Shown one piece after another: positions 16,942 to 25,688 of a DNA stretch of 64,000 bases. Below the pieces are notes generated by a model. The model ran no database searches. It saw only the letters and a list, made by a program, of their open reading frames with translations, and was not told the origin of the DNA. Location of the stretch: NCBI GenBank assembly GCA_963792075.1, contig CAWBUW010000012.1:2356001-2420000 (forward strand). The letters are read 5' to 3'. A program made the translations under genes and the position numbers. Numbering within the stretch: the first letter of the stretch is position 1; every line of letters begins with the position of its first letter. The DNA comes from CAWBUW01 sp963792075. GTDB taxonomy: Bacteria > Chloroflexota > Anaerolineae > Anaerolineales > UBA4823.

Positions 16942-18408
16942 CTACTCTGATTTGGAGGTTAAGAGCAAGGCACGTGTGCCATACTTAATTCTTTTATCTC
17001 CCTCTTCACTGAAGGAGTTGTTCTGCTGGATGTGAACCGCTTCTCCCAACACGGTGCGGGCCAACTCGCGTTGTCCCTGTGCGATCAAATGGGTTGCCAG
17101 GTATTGCAGTCGACGGGTAGCCTCTTTGACGTTCCCCTCAGCCAAATCTGCGCGGGCGCGTTCCTGGATGCGATAGAGGGTAAGACGAGACAAAGATTGG
17201 ATGATCACTTGAGGTGGAGGCAGCGGATCTGGGGAATCGCTGGCCGGACGGCTGCAATCCAGGCGAACTGAAAAATGGGGGTCATTTTGCTGGGGAATAT
17301 CCAGGTTCAGGCGGCCTTTGAACAAATTGACTTCGCTAACCTCTGCAGGAACAGGGTGCACGTGGAATTCAAGCATGACTTCCACGCAGCCCTGGCGCGG
17401 AACCGCGCCGATCAGTATCGGGGAAGTGATACCCAGGTTGGCTGTATCGGGCTGTAAACGGAAAGCTGAGCGAAGCTCCACCTGTTCGTCTGATTTGAAA
17501 GAGAGGCGCAGATGATCGGCAAAACTGGACCCCAGACCGGCAAACTTCTCTTTGAGGTATTGTTCAATATCTTTCGCACGGGAAACAAACATCGAGCTGC
17601 CGCCAGTTCTGGTAGTCAGTTGATCCATAAAAGTATCGTTCCATTTTGTACCGATACCGAGACCGCTGATGCCGATTCCCAAAGCAGAGGCGTTATCCGC
17701 AAGCTGGTAGCATTGCTGCTCATCCCCATAGGTGCGGCCATCTGTAATCAGGATGATGTGGTTGATGCGTTTTCCGCTGCGATACCGCTGGACTTCGTGG
17801 AGCGCTTTATCTAACCCATTGTATATTTCAGTCCCCCCGCCGGTTTGCAGTAGGCGAATACTGGCTTCAATTTTTCCTGGATCCTGATGGGTGCCTGCCG
17901 GGACAACCACCTCAGCTTTGTCCGCAAAGGCAATTACAGAAATGCTATCTTCGGGGTGCATTTGTTTTACCAGACCGATCGCTGTCGCTTTGACGGTATC
18001 CATGGCCACCCCTTGCATCGAGGTGGAGCAATCGATCAGCAGGCAAATGTTCAGTGAGGGTAAACCTGCGCTCAGGAAATCTTCTTTGGCCGTAAAACGC
18101 AGGAATACATAAATTACCTGGGCCTCAGACAAACGCTGGACGTGCCCTCGGCTGAAGAGTGAGGTCACTTTTATGGGGTTGACGCCGGTGTCAGCCGGCA
18201 GCGAAACATCAAAAGCCGTGCGTCGCGCTGGGTCCGACAGTACTTCGTAAGCGTTTTGGATTTGGATGAACTGTTCCGCGGTATCCGCCTCTGCGCTGGT
18301 ATCAGGATGATACCGGAGCGCCATTTCCCGATAGGCAACGCGCACCTCTTCAGGAGAAGCATCTCTCGGGATACCCAGGATCGCATAATAATTCGGGAGC
18401 TGAGTCAT
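16942..18408 (-). CDS. J-domain/von Willebrand factor A fusion protein
   Basis: 488 aa. Residues about 6-67 form a DnaJ J-domain with HPD at 34-36 (YYAILGIPRDASPEEVRVAYREM). A VWA domain follows at about 117-300, with an intact MIDAS motif DCSTS at 126-130, TGGGTEIYNGL and ITDGRTYGDE. The rest is a beta-rich region plus helical tail. The combination suggests an adaptor that recruits DnaK to a metal-dependent protein assembly. It lacks the Gly/Phe and zinc regions of DnaJ itself. It is encoded between FHA and PP2C genes, so its assembly may be under phospho-control. Both domains are clear; the joint role is inferred. Confidence 0.92.
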   Translation of the reverse strand: MTQLPNYYAILGIPRDASPEEVRVAYREMALRYHPDTSAEADTAEQFIQIQNAYEVLSDPARRTAFDVSLPADTGVNPIKVTSLFSRGHVQRLSEAQVIYVFLRFTAKEDFLSAGLPSLNICLLIDCSTSMQGVAMDTVKATAIGLVKQMHPEDSISVIAFADKAEVVVPAGTHQDPGKIEASIRLLQTGGGTEIYNGLDKALHEVQRYRSGKRINHIILITDGRTYGDEQQCYQLADNASALGIGISGLGIGTKWNDTFMDQLTTRTGGSSMFVSRAKDIEQYLKEKFAGLGSSFADHLRLSFKSDEQVELRSAFRLQPDTANLGITSPILIGAVPRQGCVEVMLEFHVHPVPAEVSEVNLFKGRLNLDIPQQNDPHFSVRLDCSRPASDSPDPLPPPQVIIQSLSRLTLYRIQERARADLAEGNVKEATRRLQYLATHLIAQGQRELARTVLGEAVHIQQNNSFSEEGDKRIKYGTRALLLTSKSE

Positions 18409-18417
18409 AAAAGGAGA

Positions 18418-19368
18418 TTATTGAGGCAAACGAACCAGGACGACAGAAATATTATCCGGACCACCGGCTGCATTGGCTGCCTTGACCATCTCGTGGCAGG
18501 CCATTTCAGGATTTGGGGTTTCTTTGATCATGCGGATAATTTCGTTTTCCTCGACATAACCCCATAGGCCATCGGAGCAGAGCATCAGGTGGCCGCCCGC
18601 CGGGATCGGGAAGGTATTGATCTCGGGTTCGAAAGGCTCGCCCTGTCCCAGCGCACGGTACAAGACATTCCGTTGAGGATGGACGGCTGCTTCGGCTGGG
18701 GTGATCTGCCCAAGTTCCTCCAACCGCCTGACCAGGGAATGATCTCGAGTCAGCGCCCGTATGCTGCCATCAGGGTAGATGGCATACGCGCGGCTGTCAC
18801 CAACGTGTGCCAGGATCAACTGCTCTCCCATGATTACGGCAACCGTGAGCGTGGTTCCACCGCCGGAGGCATCTCTTAGAATCGCGCGGTGAGCTTCCAT
18901 CACTCCTTCCTGCAGGATTTCATGCAAAGATTCCTCAGGGGGTTCTGCTTTCAAACCGAAGAGGGGCATGTAAAGTTTCCGGATGATTACATTGGCCATG
19001 GCGCGGATGGAGACTCCGCTGGCTACTTCGCCATGTTGATGCCCACCCATGCCATCTGCAATGATATAGAGGCCAAATGGGATCACTGTTGAATCGCTGA
19101 GCAAATTCGTGGTCAAAGTGAAGAGAGCGTCTTCGTTATGTTCTCGCTGCTGACCAACCGAGTGACCGCAACCAACAACGAATTGGGGTGGATGGATTTT
19201 CTCAGTCCCAGCGGGGAGAGCATCTGGGGCAAGAGGAGCAGTAGCAATGGGCAGTGGCACGAGTGGGATTGTCACAGCTTCTGAATCTGAACCTTTCGGC
19301 TCAGAGGATAGTGTAGGCGCCTCAGATTTTGAAAACTTCCGGAATAATTTCTCAAAGAATGTGGTCAC
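18418..19368 (-). CDS. PP2C-type Ser/Thr protein phosphatase
   Basis: 316 aa. An N-terminal 65-residue Pro/Ala-rich segment precedes the PPM catalytic domain: REHNEDALF, IIADGMGGHQHGE, GGTTLTVAVI, LAHVGDSRAY, LCSDGLWGYV and GGPDNISVVLV, containing the metal-binding Asp residues. No membrane helix is seen, so it is cytoplasmic. It likely reverses phosphorylation by the neighbouring kinase (19395-21221), as in other bacterial PP2C/kinase pairs. It ends 9 bases before the J/VWA start. Confidence 0.95.
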   Translation of the reverse strand: MTTFFEKLFRKFSKSEAPTLSSEPKGSDSEAVTIPLVPLPIATAPLAPDALPAGTEKIHPPQFVVGCGHSVGQQREHNEDALFTLTTNLLSDSTVIPFGLYIIADGMGGHQHGEVASGVSIRAMANVIIRKLYMPLFGLKAEPPEESLHEILQEGVMEAHRAILRDASGGGTTLTVAVIMGEQLILAHVGDSRAYAIYPDGSIRALTRDHSLVRRLEELGQITPAEAAVHPQRNVLYRALGQGEPFEPEINTFPIPAGGHLMLCSDGLWGYVEENEIIRMIKETPNPEMACHEMVKAANAAGGPDNISVVLVRLPQ

Positions 19369-19394
19369 GTGGCCTCCATGTAGGCATTCAAATA

Positions 19395-21221
19395 CTATAG
19401 CGAAGATAGGGCATAAATGCGATGATCTGTGGATCCTATGTAAATACGATCTTCATTCGCGATAGGCGAACCAGTGACGGCCCCCCCGGTTTTAAACTTC
19501 CAGCGCAAACGCCCCGTACGATATTCGAGGCAGTAAAGATTCCCGTCTACAGATCCACAATAGAGCGAGTCATTATAGATCAATGGGGATCCATTCACCT
19601 GGTGCTCGGTTGAGAAGCGCCAGATCTCTTTGGATGAGTTGGCATCAACACAGAAGATCGAAGAATCTGCTGATCCGATGAAGACGAAATTTTCAACCAC
19701 AGCGGGAGATGAGATGGTCGGTTTAGGCAGTCGGAAACGCCAGACTACAAAACCGGTCTTGGCGTCCAGGGCATACATAGTGCTGTCTAAAGAGCCTACG
19801 AAGACCGTATTTTTTAAAATGCACGGCGAGGAAGTAATGGCTCGTTTCGCTTTGAAACGCCACCTGGTTTTGCCGCTTAAATCTACACAGAACACTTCGC
19901 CTGCTTCGGTGCCGAAATAAATCAAATCGTTGGCGATTGCAGGGGTTGAACGGATCGGAGCATCGGCATCTATGTGCCAGGCGCGACGGCCGGATAGCGT
20001 GTTGACTGCGTGAAGGAAACCGTCATCTGATCCGAAGAAGACGTGCGCTTCAGCGACTTGCGGAGAAGATCGAATGGGTCCCTCAGAGTAATAGGACCAG
20101 ACAATTTTTCCGGAGCGTTGCGAAATCACGTACAGGCGCTTGTCTTCAGAGCCAAAGTAAATGTTCCCCTCATAGGCCAGCGGTTTACTGACAATTCCGC
20201 CATCGGTGGGATATTTCCACAAGAATTCGCCGGTCGTTCCGTTGAGCGCATACAGGTTGTGATCGTAAGACCCGACGTAGACGTTGCCCTCGTGAAAGAG
20301 CGGCGTACCGCGAATCTCGTCCTCACATTCAAAAGACCAGAGGTTGGTAACGTTTTCGGTCTTGGTTTTGATGCCGCCTTTGGCCGGGGAAGAAGGCAGC
20401 AAGCCGGTCTTGCGTCCAGCGGCTACCAATGCGTCTTTCATTTCCAGAACGGTCTGGAAGCGGTTTTCCGGGTTATATTGCAAAGCCGTGTTGATCACGG
20501 TTTCTAATTCAATCGAAACGGTTGGGTTGATTTGCCGGATAGGGCGTTCGGTAAAAGAGAATGGGGCTTCCAGGCGGGGGTCGCGGCGTGTGATCGCATG
20601 GTGCAGTGTAGCGCCCAGGGCGTAGATATCGGATAGTGGACCCGCTTCGCCTTTGTACTGCTCCGGAGGCGAATAGCCCTCGGTCCCAATCATCGTGCCC
20701 TTCTGCCCGGTTTGGAATGATTTCGCAATACCAAAATCGATCAAAATAACGTGGGAGAAGTTATTGATCATCACGTTGGAGGGCTTCATATCCCGGAAGA
20801 TAATGGGATCGGGCTTATGGCCGTGCAAATAAGAAAGTACATCACACAGCTCGATGCCCCACGTGATCACCTGCTTTTCAGGGAAGAAATCCGATGTCTC
20901 GGTTAGCAGGGCTTCCAAATCCTTACCATCCACAAACTCCAGGATCAGATAGGAACGCTCATTCTGGGAAAAATAATCATAGATCCGAGGGATGGAGGGA
21001 TGTTCCAATGTCGCCAATAAGTTGGCTTCTCGCTCAAAATTGCGGATGATCGACTCGCGCATGGAGGGGTCGCGGATCTGGTTGATCATCTCTTTGACCG
21101 CCACCCGTTTGACCACATTAGGGAAATGCAGATCGCGGGCGCGGTAAACTGCGCCCATGCCACCCACCCCGACAACCCCTTGAATCAAGTAGCGGCTGGC
21201 GAGCGTAGTACCGGGCTGCAA
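19395..21221 (-). CDS. Ser/Thr kinase with C-terminal PQQ-like eight-bladed propeller
   Basis: 608 aa. A kinase domain (1-270) has GVGGMGAVY, catalytic Lys43 (VAVKEM), IIFRDMKPSNVMI and DFGIAK. From about residue 290 the protein is a run of eight repeats of the type VYVGSYDHNLYALNGTTGE...W, the pattern of PQQ-type beta-propellers; the last blade appears to close with the first strand. There is no membrane helix between kinase and propeller, so the propeller is cytoplasmic, unlike the kinase at 34338. It is first in an operon with PP2C, J/VWA and FHA genes. True PQQ binding is not implied by the fold. Confidence 0.94.
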   Translation of the reverse strand: MQPGTTLASRYLIQGVVGVGGMGAVYRARDLHFPNVVKRVAVKEMINQIRDPSMRESIIRNFEREANLLATLEHPSIPRIYDYFSQNERSYLILEFVDGKDLEALLTETSDFFPEKQVITWGIELCDVLSYLHGHKPDPIIFRDMKPSNVMINNFSHVILIDFGIAKSFQTGQKGTMIGTEGYSPPEQYKGEAGPLSDIYALGATLHHAITRRDPRLEAPFSFTERPIRQINPTVSIELETVINTALQYNPENRFQTVLEMKDALVAAGRKTGLLPSSPAKGGIKTKTENVTNLWSFECEDEIRGTPLFHEGNVYVGSYDHNLYALNGTTGEFLWKYPTDGGIVSKPLAYEGNIYFGSEDKRLYVISQRSGKIVWSYYSEGPIRSSPQVAEAHVFFGSDDGFLHAVNTLSGRRAWHIDADAPIRSTPAIANDLIYFGTEAGEVFCVDLSGKTRWRFKAKRAITSSPCILKNTVFVGSLDSTMYALDAKTGFVVWRFRLPKPTISSPAVVENFVFIGSADSSIFCVDANSSKEIWRFSTEHQVNGSPLIYNDSLYCGSVDGNLYCLEYRTGRLRWKFKTGGAVTGSPIANEDRIYIGSTDHRIYALSSL

Positions 21222-21518
21222 CTGCTGGTCACCTCCCTGGAAGGAGGATGTTTTTAGATTTTGAGTGATACGCTGTGTTTCCAGATGGGTCTCCTAACTC
21301 TATTATAGTCAGCATTCCCCGGATTGCATAGCGGTTGGTTCCGGGCACGCAGGGTTTTCTTAAGTCAGAAACCCCTGCAGGCGAAGCCATCCCCACCCCC
21401 TGCCCTCGCCCCGCTGGCGGGGGAAAAGAGGAATTGGGGTATAAGTGGGAAGCTTTGCTTCCCACTTATACCCCAAACCCCGACTTTAAGAAAGGCGTTT
21501 CCGGGCACGGATATATTC
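21222..21518. other. Intergenic region with two related inverted sequences and a hairpin
   Basis: This 297-bp gap holds the kinase operon upstream region. TTTTCTTAAGTC near 21353 and an inverted TTTCTTAAAGTCGGGG (reverse strand) near 21480-21495 bracket a CCCTCGCC...GGCGGGGG stretch and the hairpin at 21434-21476. A similar CCCTCGCC...GGGGGAATTGGGG context precedes the hairpin at 49736. Promoter elements could not be assigned confidently. Confidence 0.5.
21434..21476. repeat. Perfect intergenic hairpin (20-bp arms, loop TTT)
   Basis: Arms 21434-21453 and 21457-21476 are exact complements; the outer arm begins TTGGGGTATAAG. It lies 42 bases past the stop of the cNMP-binding gene and upstream of the kinase operon. 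Confidence 0.9.
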
Positions 21519-21971
21519 TTAATGCAGGTGGAAGATTGCCTGGCGCATTTTCAGGCTCAGATCACAAGCCAGGTTGAACATAACCACGAAACCAATATCG
21601 GTATTCTCACTGAACAAATTCATCAGGTCATTCCGGCTGATTTCAAGCAGCCGGCAGGTATCAGAATAACAGCGGACGGTTGCAGAGCGCAGCCCCTGAT
21701 CTACCAGGGCAATCTCACCGAAAGATTGCCCACGTTGGAGCACGCTGATGCGCTGCTCGCGTATGTTCCGCAGCAAGGAATTGATGCCAACAATCACCTC
21801 TGCTTCACCCTCCAGGATAAGGTATATCTCAGTGCTGGGGGTGTTCTCCTTGACGATGATGGTCCCCTTGCTGCAAACTTTCTCGGTACATATCGCATAG
21901 ATTTTTTTTAGCTGTTCTGGGTTCAAATCCACAAATATATCGATTGTCTCAAGAATTTGTGCTTCGCTCAT
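21519..21971 (-). CDS. Cyclic nucleotide-binding domain protein
   Basis: 150 aa, consisting of one cNMP-binding (CAP-like) beta-barrel: IFVDLNPEQLKKIYAICTE, EIYLILEGEAEVIV, and the phosphate-binding cassette GQSFGEIALVDQGLRSATV. There is no DNA-binding helix-turn-helix, so it is a stand-alone sensor or regulatory subunit. ATG 21971 has AGGAGG 7-12 bases upstream and is chosen over an in-frame ATG 36 bases earlier. It is downstream of and near the amidohydrolase-CYTH gene on the same strand. Confidence 0.9.
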   Translation of the reverse strand: MSEAQILETIDIFVDLNPEQLKKIYAICTEKVCSKGTIIVKENTPSTEIYLILEGEAEVIVGINSLLRNIREQRISVLQRGQSFGEIALVDQGLRSATVRCYSDTCRLLEISRNDLMNLFSENTDIGFVVMFNLACDLSLKMRQAIFHLH

Positions 21972-22017
21972 TTTGAATCCTCCTCGTGCCGGCCAGACAA
22001 ATACCAAAATAAGTGTA

Positions 22018-23994
22018 TCACGCCTTAGCGATTTGCAGGTAATCCTGTTTCACGCTTTCATCCGTGGATGCATTCAGGTGTAAGATCAAATCACGGGCTA
22101 CTTGAGCTTTATGCTCGGCATCTCTGCGGCTCCAGGTGCGGCTCTTGACCTCCAGGAAATATCCCAGGGCAGGCTGGAGGATTTTATCCAGGTTAATGTA
22201 AAACTCAGTACCTTGAAAGAGGACTCTCCAGCGTTGGCGATCTTTTTCAATCGTCGTTTCGCTGATGGGTTTGAAGTATTCTTTATAGAACCGTAGGCTG
22301 TGGGTGGCCGGAGCCAGAAAGCGGCCGCGGGAGAGCAGCACATCGCTGTCAAAACTGCCTTCTTGCGCGGGGCCTAAAAGCGTCAGGCGGTAACGCACGC
22401 TTGAAATTTTATCCCCTTCTTCCAGGAATTCATCTTCCCGGTAGCGGAGATAACCCTGGGTGGGGTCGGTAAAGGCGAAGTAGGTGTCAAATTCGTGGTA
22501 ATGGCGGTGATGGAAGATTTCCAGGCCGGGTTTGTTGGCGATGGCATCCAGGATCGGCTGGGGATCAGTAACCCGGACTTTAGCCTGGACTTCATAACTC
22601 TCTTCTTCGGTGGCGCTGCCGATCGCAATCAGCTTCGAAAGCACGGACTCTTCTCGCTTGATCAGAAAGACATCAATCTTGTTAGCGTAGGATTGTGTCT
22701 GGTAGGCCAATTCGGTTTCATTAATCGTGGTGAGTTGGTGGTCACGCATCACCCAGCGCCCATTTACCATCACATCGGTCACGTCCGATGCATGCCCTGC
22801 GTACACGATCTGGGCATAAATGCCGTGTTTATCCCGGCGGAATCGAGGCAGGTTGTGCAGCCGGTTGATATCCAATAGAATGAGATCAGCGTACTTCCCT
22901 GGTTCCAACGAGCCGGTGAGGTGGCCAATATGCAGGGCTTGTGCGCCCAGGCGGGTGGCCATGGACAGGGCTAATGGGGCCGGCAGTACCGTGGGATCAT
23001 TCGAATGCCCTTTGGCCATGAACGCTGCCAGGCGGACTTCCTCAAACATGTTCAGATCGTTGTTGGAAGCCGCGCCATCGGTGCCGATGCCCACATTCAA
23101 GCCGTGGTGGAGCATCTTGCTCACCGGGGCAAATCCAGACGCTAATTTGAGATTGGAGGACGGGTTATGCGCCACCCCAACGTTATGGTTCTTGAGGGTT
23201 TTAATCTCACCTTCGTCAACATGCACGCAGTGGGCGGCTAAAACCTTTGCATCAAACAGGTTTTGCTTTTTAACATAGGGTACCACGGGCATACCATGCT
23301 CGGCGCGGCTGTTCTCCACTTCCAAGGCTGTTTCGGAGATGTGGATTTGCAGGGGTACATCAAATTCAACGGCAAGGGAGGCTGCGGAACGCAGGATTTC
23401 CTGAGTACAGGTGTATGGTGCATGCGGCGCAACAGACGGAACGATCAAGGGGTGACCGTGCCAGGCCTGGATGAATTCTCGCGCCGCGGCCAGTGACTCT
23501 TCAAAATCACGCGCGTCTGGGGCGGGGAACTTGAGCACTGTCTGGCCACAAACCGCACGCAGCCCGGCTTCGGCTGTGGTCTGGGCGACATAATGTTCGA
23601 AATAATACATATCTGCAAAGCAGGTAACACCGCTGCGGATCAACTCAGCACAGGCAAGCTGGGTACCCAGCCGGACGAAATCTGGGGAGACAAATTCGCG
23701 TTCAACCGGCATCATGTAGCCGAGCAGCCAGACATCCAGGCGCAAATCGTCTGCCAGGCCGCGCAAAAGGGTCATGGGAACGTGGGTATGGGCATTGATT
23801 AATCCGGGCATCAGCACTTTTCCGGCGCAATCCACTACTTCGGCGGCGGTAAAGCGAGCGCGCAGGTCTGCTTCTTCACCCAGGGCAAGGATCTTGCCGG
23901 CACGCACTGCCAGCGCACCGGGTTCGTATTGCGTGAGTTTCTCATCCATCGTCAAAATGATGGCATTTACAAAAAGGATGTCTGCTGTTTCCAT
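22018..23994 (-). CDS. Amidohydrolase (SAH/MTA deaminase-like) fused to a CYTH domain
   Basis: 658 aa. Residues 1-430 are a metal-dependent cytosine-deaminase-type amidohydrolase of the S-adenosylhomocysteine/methylthioadenosine deaminase group: NAHTHVPMTLLRG (metal His69, His71), QIHISET (His218, Glu221), AAHCVHVD and GIGTDGAASNND (Asp306). Residues about 466-645 look like a CYTH (triphosphate tunnel) domain: YEVQAKVRV matches the ExExK signature with the middle Glu changed, then YLRYREDEF and FLEVKSRTWSRRDAEH. CYTH enzymes act on triphosphates or make cAMP. This fusion is unusual to me. It lies 15 bases after cinA and 46 bases upstream of a cNMP-binding gene. Confidence 0.88.
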   Translation of the reverse strand: METADILFVNAIILTMDEKLTQYEPGALAVRAGKILALGEEADLRARFTAAEVVDCAGKVLMPGLINAHTHVPMTLLRGLADDLRLDVWLLGYMMPVEREFVSPDFVRLGTQLACAELIRSGVTCFADMYYFEHYVAQTTAEAGLRAVCGQTVLKFPAPDARDFEESLAAAREFIQAWHGHPLIVPSVAPHAPYTCTQEILRSAASLAVEFDVPLQIHISETALEVENSRAEHGMPVVPYVKKQNLFDAKVLAAHCVHVDEGEIKTLKNHNVGVAHNPSSNLKLASGFAPVSKMLHHGLNVGIGTDGAASNNDLNMFEEVRLAAFMAKGHSNDPTVLPAPLALSMATRLGAQALHIGHLTGSLEPGKYADLILLDINRLHNLPRFRRDKHGIYAQIVYAGHASDVTDVMVNGRWVMRDHQLTTINETELAYQTQSYANKIDVFLIKREESVLSKLIAIGSATEEESYEVQAKVRVTDPQPILDAIANKPGLEIFHHRHYHEFDTYFAFTDPTQGYLRYREDEFLEEGDKISSVRYRLTLLGPAQEGSFDSDVLLSRGRFLAPATHSLRFYKEYFKPISETTIEKDRQRWRVLFQGTEFYINLDKILQPALGYFLEVKSRTWSRRDAEHKAQVARDLILHLNASTDESVKQDYLQIAKA

Positions 23995-24009
23995 GAAGTC
24001 TCCAGGTTC

Positions 24010-25152
24010 TTAGATGTGGCGCAGCAAATCCAGACTGCTGTTGACGGCGTAGTGGGGGGCACTGCCTGCTGGACCGCCATAAGGGCGGGCGAATGTATGC
24101 TCTCCTTCAGGGGTAATCAAGACGATCTGAATATCTTGTTTTTCGGGACCGAGGACCAGGCTGACTCCCAGGCCAACCTCAGCGTTCTGTTTTTGCCGGA
24201 GCGCTGCGGTGAGCCTGGCTAATTCCTCGGGGTTTGGAATGGAGGCGAACACTTCGCCCCCGGCGAACTGTTCGGGGTAACCAGAGAGCCGCTTCAGCAG
24301 CTCGCCGGTCATTCCTGCCTCGGTGATGGTGATTGACCAGTTCCGGCGCTTAAGCGCCGTGCGAGCGACCTCTTCCAGAGTCTCTTGATCTGCCCCATAA
24401 ACCCAATCACCCAGGCGACTGCGTACTGTGGCCTCCACTTTGGCGATCATGGCATCTGCTGCAGCCTCGCTGCCGGCTTTGGCAGTGATGCGTACATCCA
24501 CCTGGCCTGAATGGGCCGCCAGGCCCACTGTAGGGTTGCTGAGCTCCTCCAGATCGCCGATTTTTTCGTCAATCACCGATTCGCCCCCGCCTGAAGTATG
24601 CAAAACACGTGCCTTGATCATGCCATGCAGATCAAAACGCTGGCGGATATAAGGGATGACAGCCTGCTGCATCATGTATTCCATTTCGCGTGGCACGCCG
24701 GGGAGAGAAATGATTGCTTTTTCCTGGAGTTCCACAATAAAGCAAGGCGCGGTGCCTACAGGATTTTCGACTGCCAGCGCACCCTGGGGGATATAAGCCT
24801 GGCGGCGATTGTTCTCTGTCGGGATACGCCCAAACCGCTGGAAGCGGGCCTGGATTTGATCCCAAAGCTCAGGATGGTACTCGGTGGGTACTCCCACAGC
24901 CTGCGCAACTGCCTCCCGTGTGGGGTCGTCTACCGTTGGGCCAAGCCCGCCGGTCGTGATGACGAGATCGCAGCGTTCCAGCGCCTGTTGGACGGCCTGT
25001 GCGATACGCTGTACATTATCGCCAACGGAAGTTTTACGATACAGGTCCACGCCGGCATCTCGCAAAGTTCTTGCCATGTAGGGGGCGTTGGTGTCTACAA
25101 TCTCACCGAGTAAAATTTCTGTCCCAATGGTGATAATTTCTGCTGAGGGCAT
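24010..25152 (-). CDS. cinA: CinA-like protein with degenerate C-terminal deamidase domain
   Basis: 380 aa. The N-terminal MoaB/MogA-like domain (1-170) is well kept: IITIGTEILLGEIVDTNAPYMA, VITTGGLGPTVDDPTREAVA, ISLPGVPREMEYMM; this part hydrolyses ADP-ribose in studied CinA. The C-terminal NMN deamidase (PncC) domain is recognisable from about residue 255, but the active-site ESCTGG is EAGMTG, losing the Cys and the Ser-like context, and the whole domain is short (CinA is usually about 415 aa). Deamidase activity is therefore doubtful. The upstream Shine-Dalgarno is weak. Confidence 0.9.
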   Translation of the reverse strand: MPSAEIITIGTEILLGEIVDTNAPYMARTLRDAGVDLYRKTSVGDNVQRIAQAVQQALERCDLVITTGGLGPTVDDPTREAVAQAVGVPTEYHPELWDQIQARFQRFGRIPTENNRRQAYIPQGALAVENPVGTAPCFIVELQEKAIISLPGVPREMEYMMQQAVIPYIRQRFDLHGMIKARVLHTSGGGESVIDEKIGDLEELSNPTVGLAAHSGQVDVRITAKAGSEAAADAMIAKVEATVRSRLGDWVYGADQETLEEVARTALKRRNWSITITEAGMTGELLKRLSGYPEQFAGGEVFASIPNPEELARLTAALRQKQNAEVGLGVSLVLGPEKQDIQIVLITPEGEHTFARPYGGPAGSAPHYAVNSSLDLLRHI

Positions 25153-25220
25153 TGCATTGACACACTTTCTTGTACAGGATAGAATTACCCAATTCTAAAC
25201 GAAAAAATTGGAGTGTCGCC

Positions 25221-25592
25221 ATGGACCGAAAACGTATGCTGCCTTATGCCATTTTGCAAATTCTTCCGCCGCTTATTTTACCGCCATCCATGTTGTTTGG
25301 TCAGGATGGAATCAGCTCCGGCGCGATCGCGCTTGTGGTTGCGCTGTTGCTCATCTTTGGACTCCTGGGTTGGGGGCTGATGCAGGGCAAAGGTTGGGCT
25401 TTAACCATGAGCATCTTCATGCAAGGGATGAACTTGATCGTCCGTTTGATGATGTTGTTTCCCAATGCGGCCAGCAAACAAGGCGTTTGGGATCTTACGC
25501 TTATTTTCTTTTTCCTGGTTTCCATTGCCCTTTCGGGTTGGTTGATGTTACGCCTGGACCGCCCGGATGTACGCTCCATGATCCTGACTTAA
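25221..25592 (+). CDS. Small membrane protein, unknown function
   Basis: 123 aa with three to four membrane helices (PYAILQILPPLILPPSML, ALVVALLLIFGLLGWGLM, WDLTLIFFFLVSIALSGWLML). No family is recognised. ATG 25221 has GGAG 8-11 bases upstream and is chosen over an in-frame upstream ATG at 25170. It is divergent from cinA and convergent with livF. Confidence 0.7.
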   Translation: MDRKRMLPYAILQILPPLILPPSMLFGQDGISSGAIALVVALLLIFGLLGWGLMQGKGWALTMSIFMQGMNLIVRLMMLFPNAASKQGVWDLTLIFFFLVSIALSGWLMLRLDRPDVRSMILT

Positions 25593-25622
25593 TCTTAACC
25601 AACCTCCCAATTACAATTAAGA

Positions 25623-25675
25623 ATCGTGGTGTGCTTGTTGGCGGGATTGCTGCCCGCCAACAAGCACACCACGAT
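25623..25675. repeat. Perfect intergenic hairpin (23-bp arms, 7-base loop)
   Basis: Arms 25623-25645 and 25653-25675 are exact complements. This member has a 7-base loop, unlike the usual three. It lies between the convergent membrane-protein and livF genes. Confidence 0.88.
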
Positions 25676-25688
25676 GAGATTCTATAGG

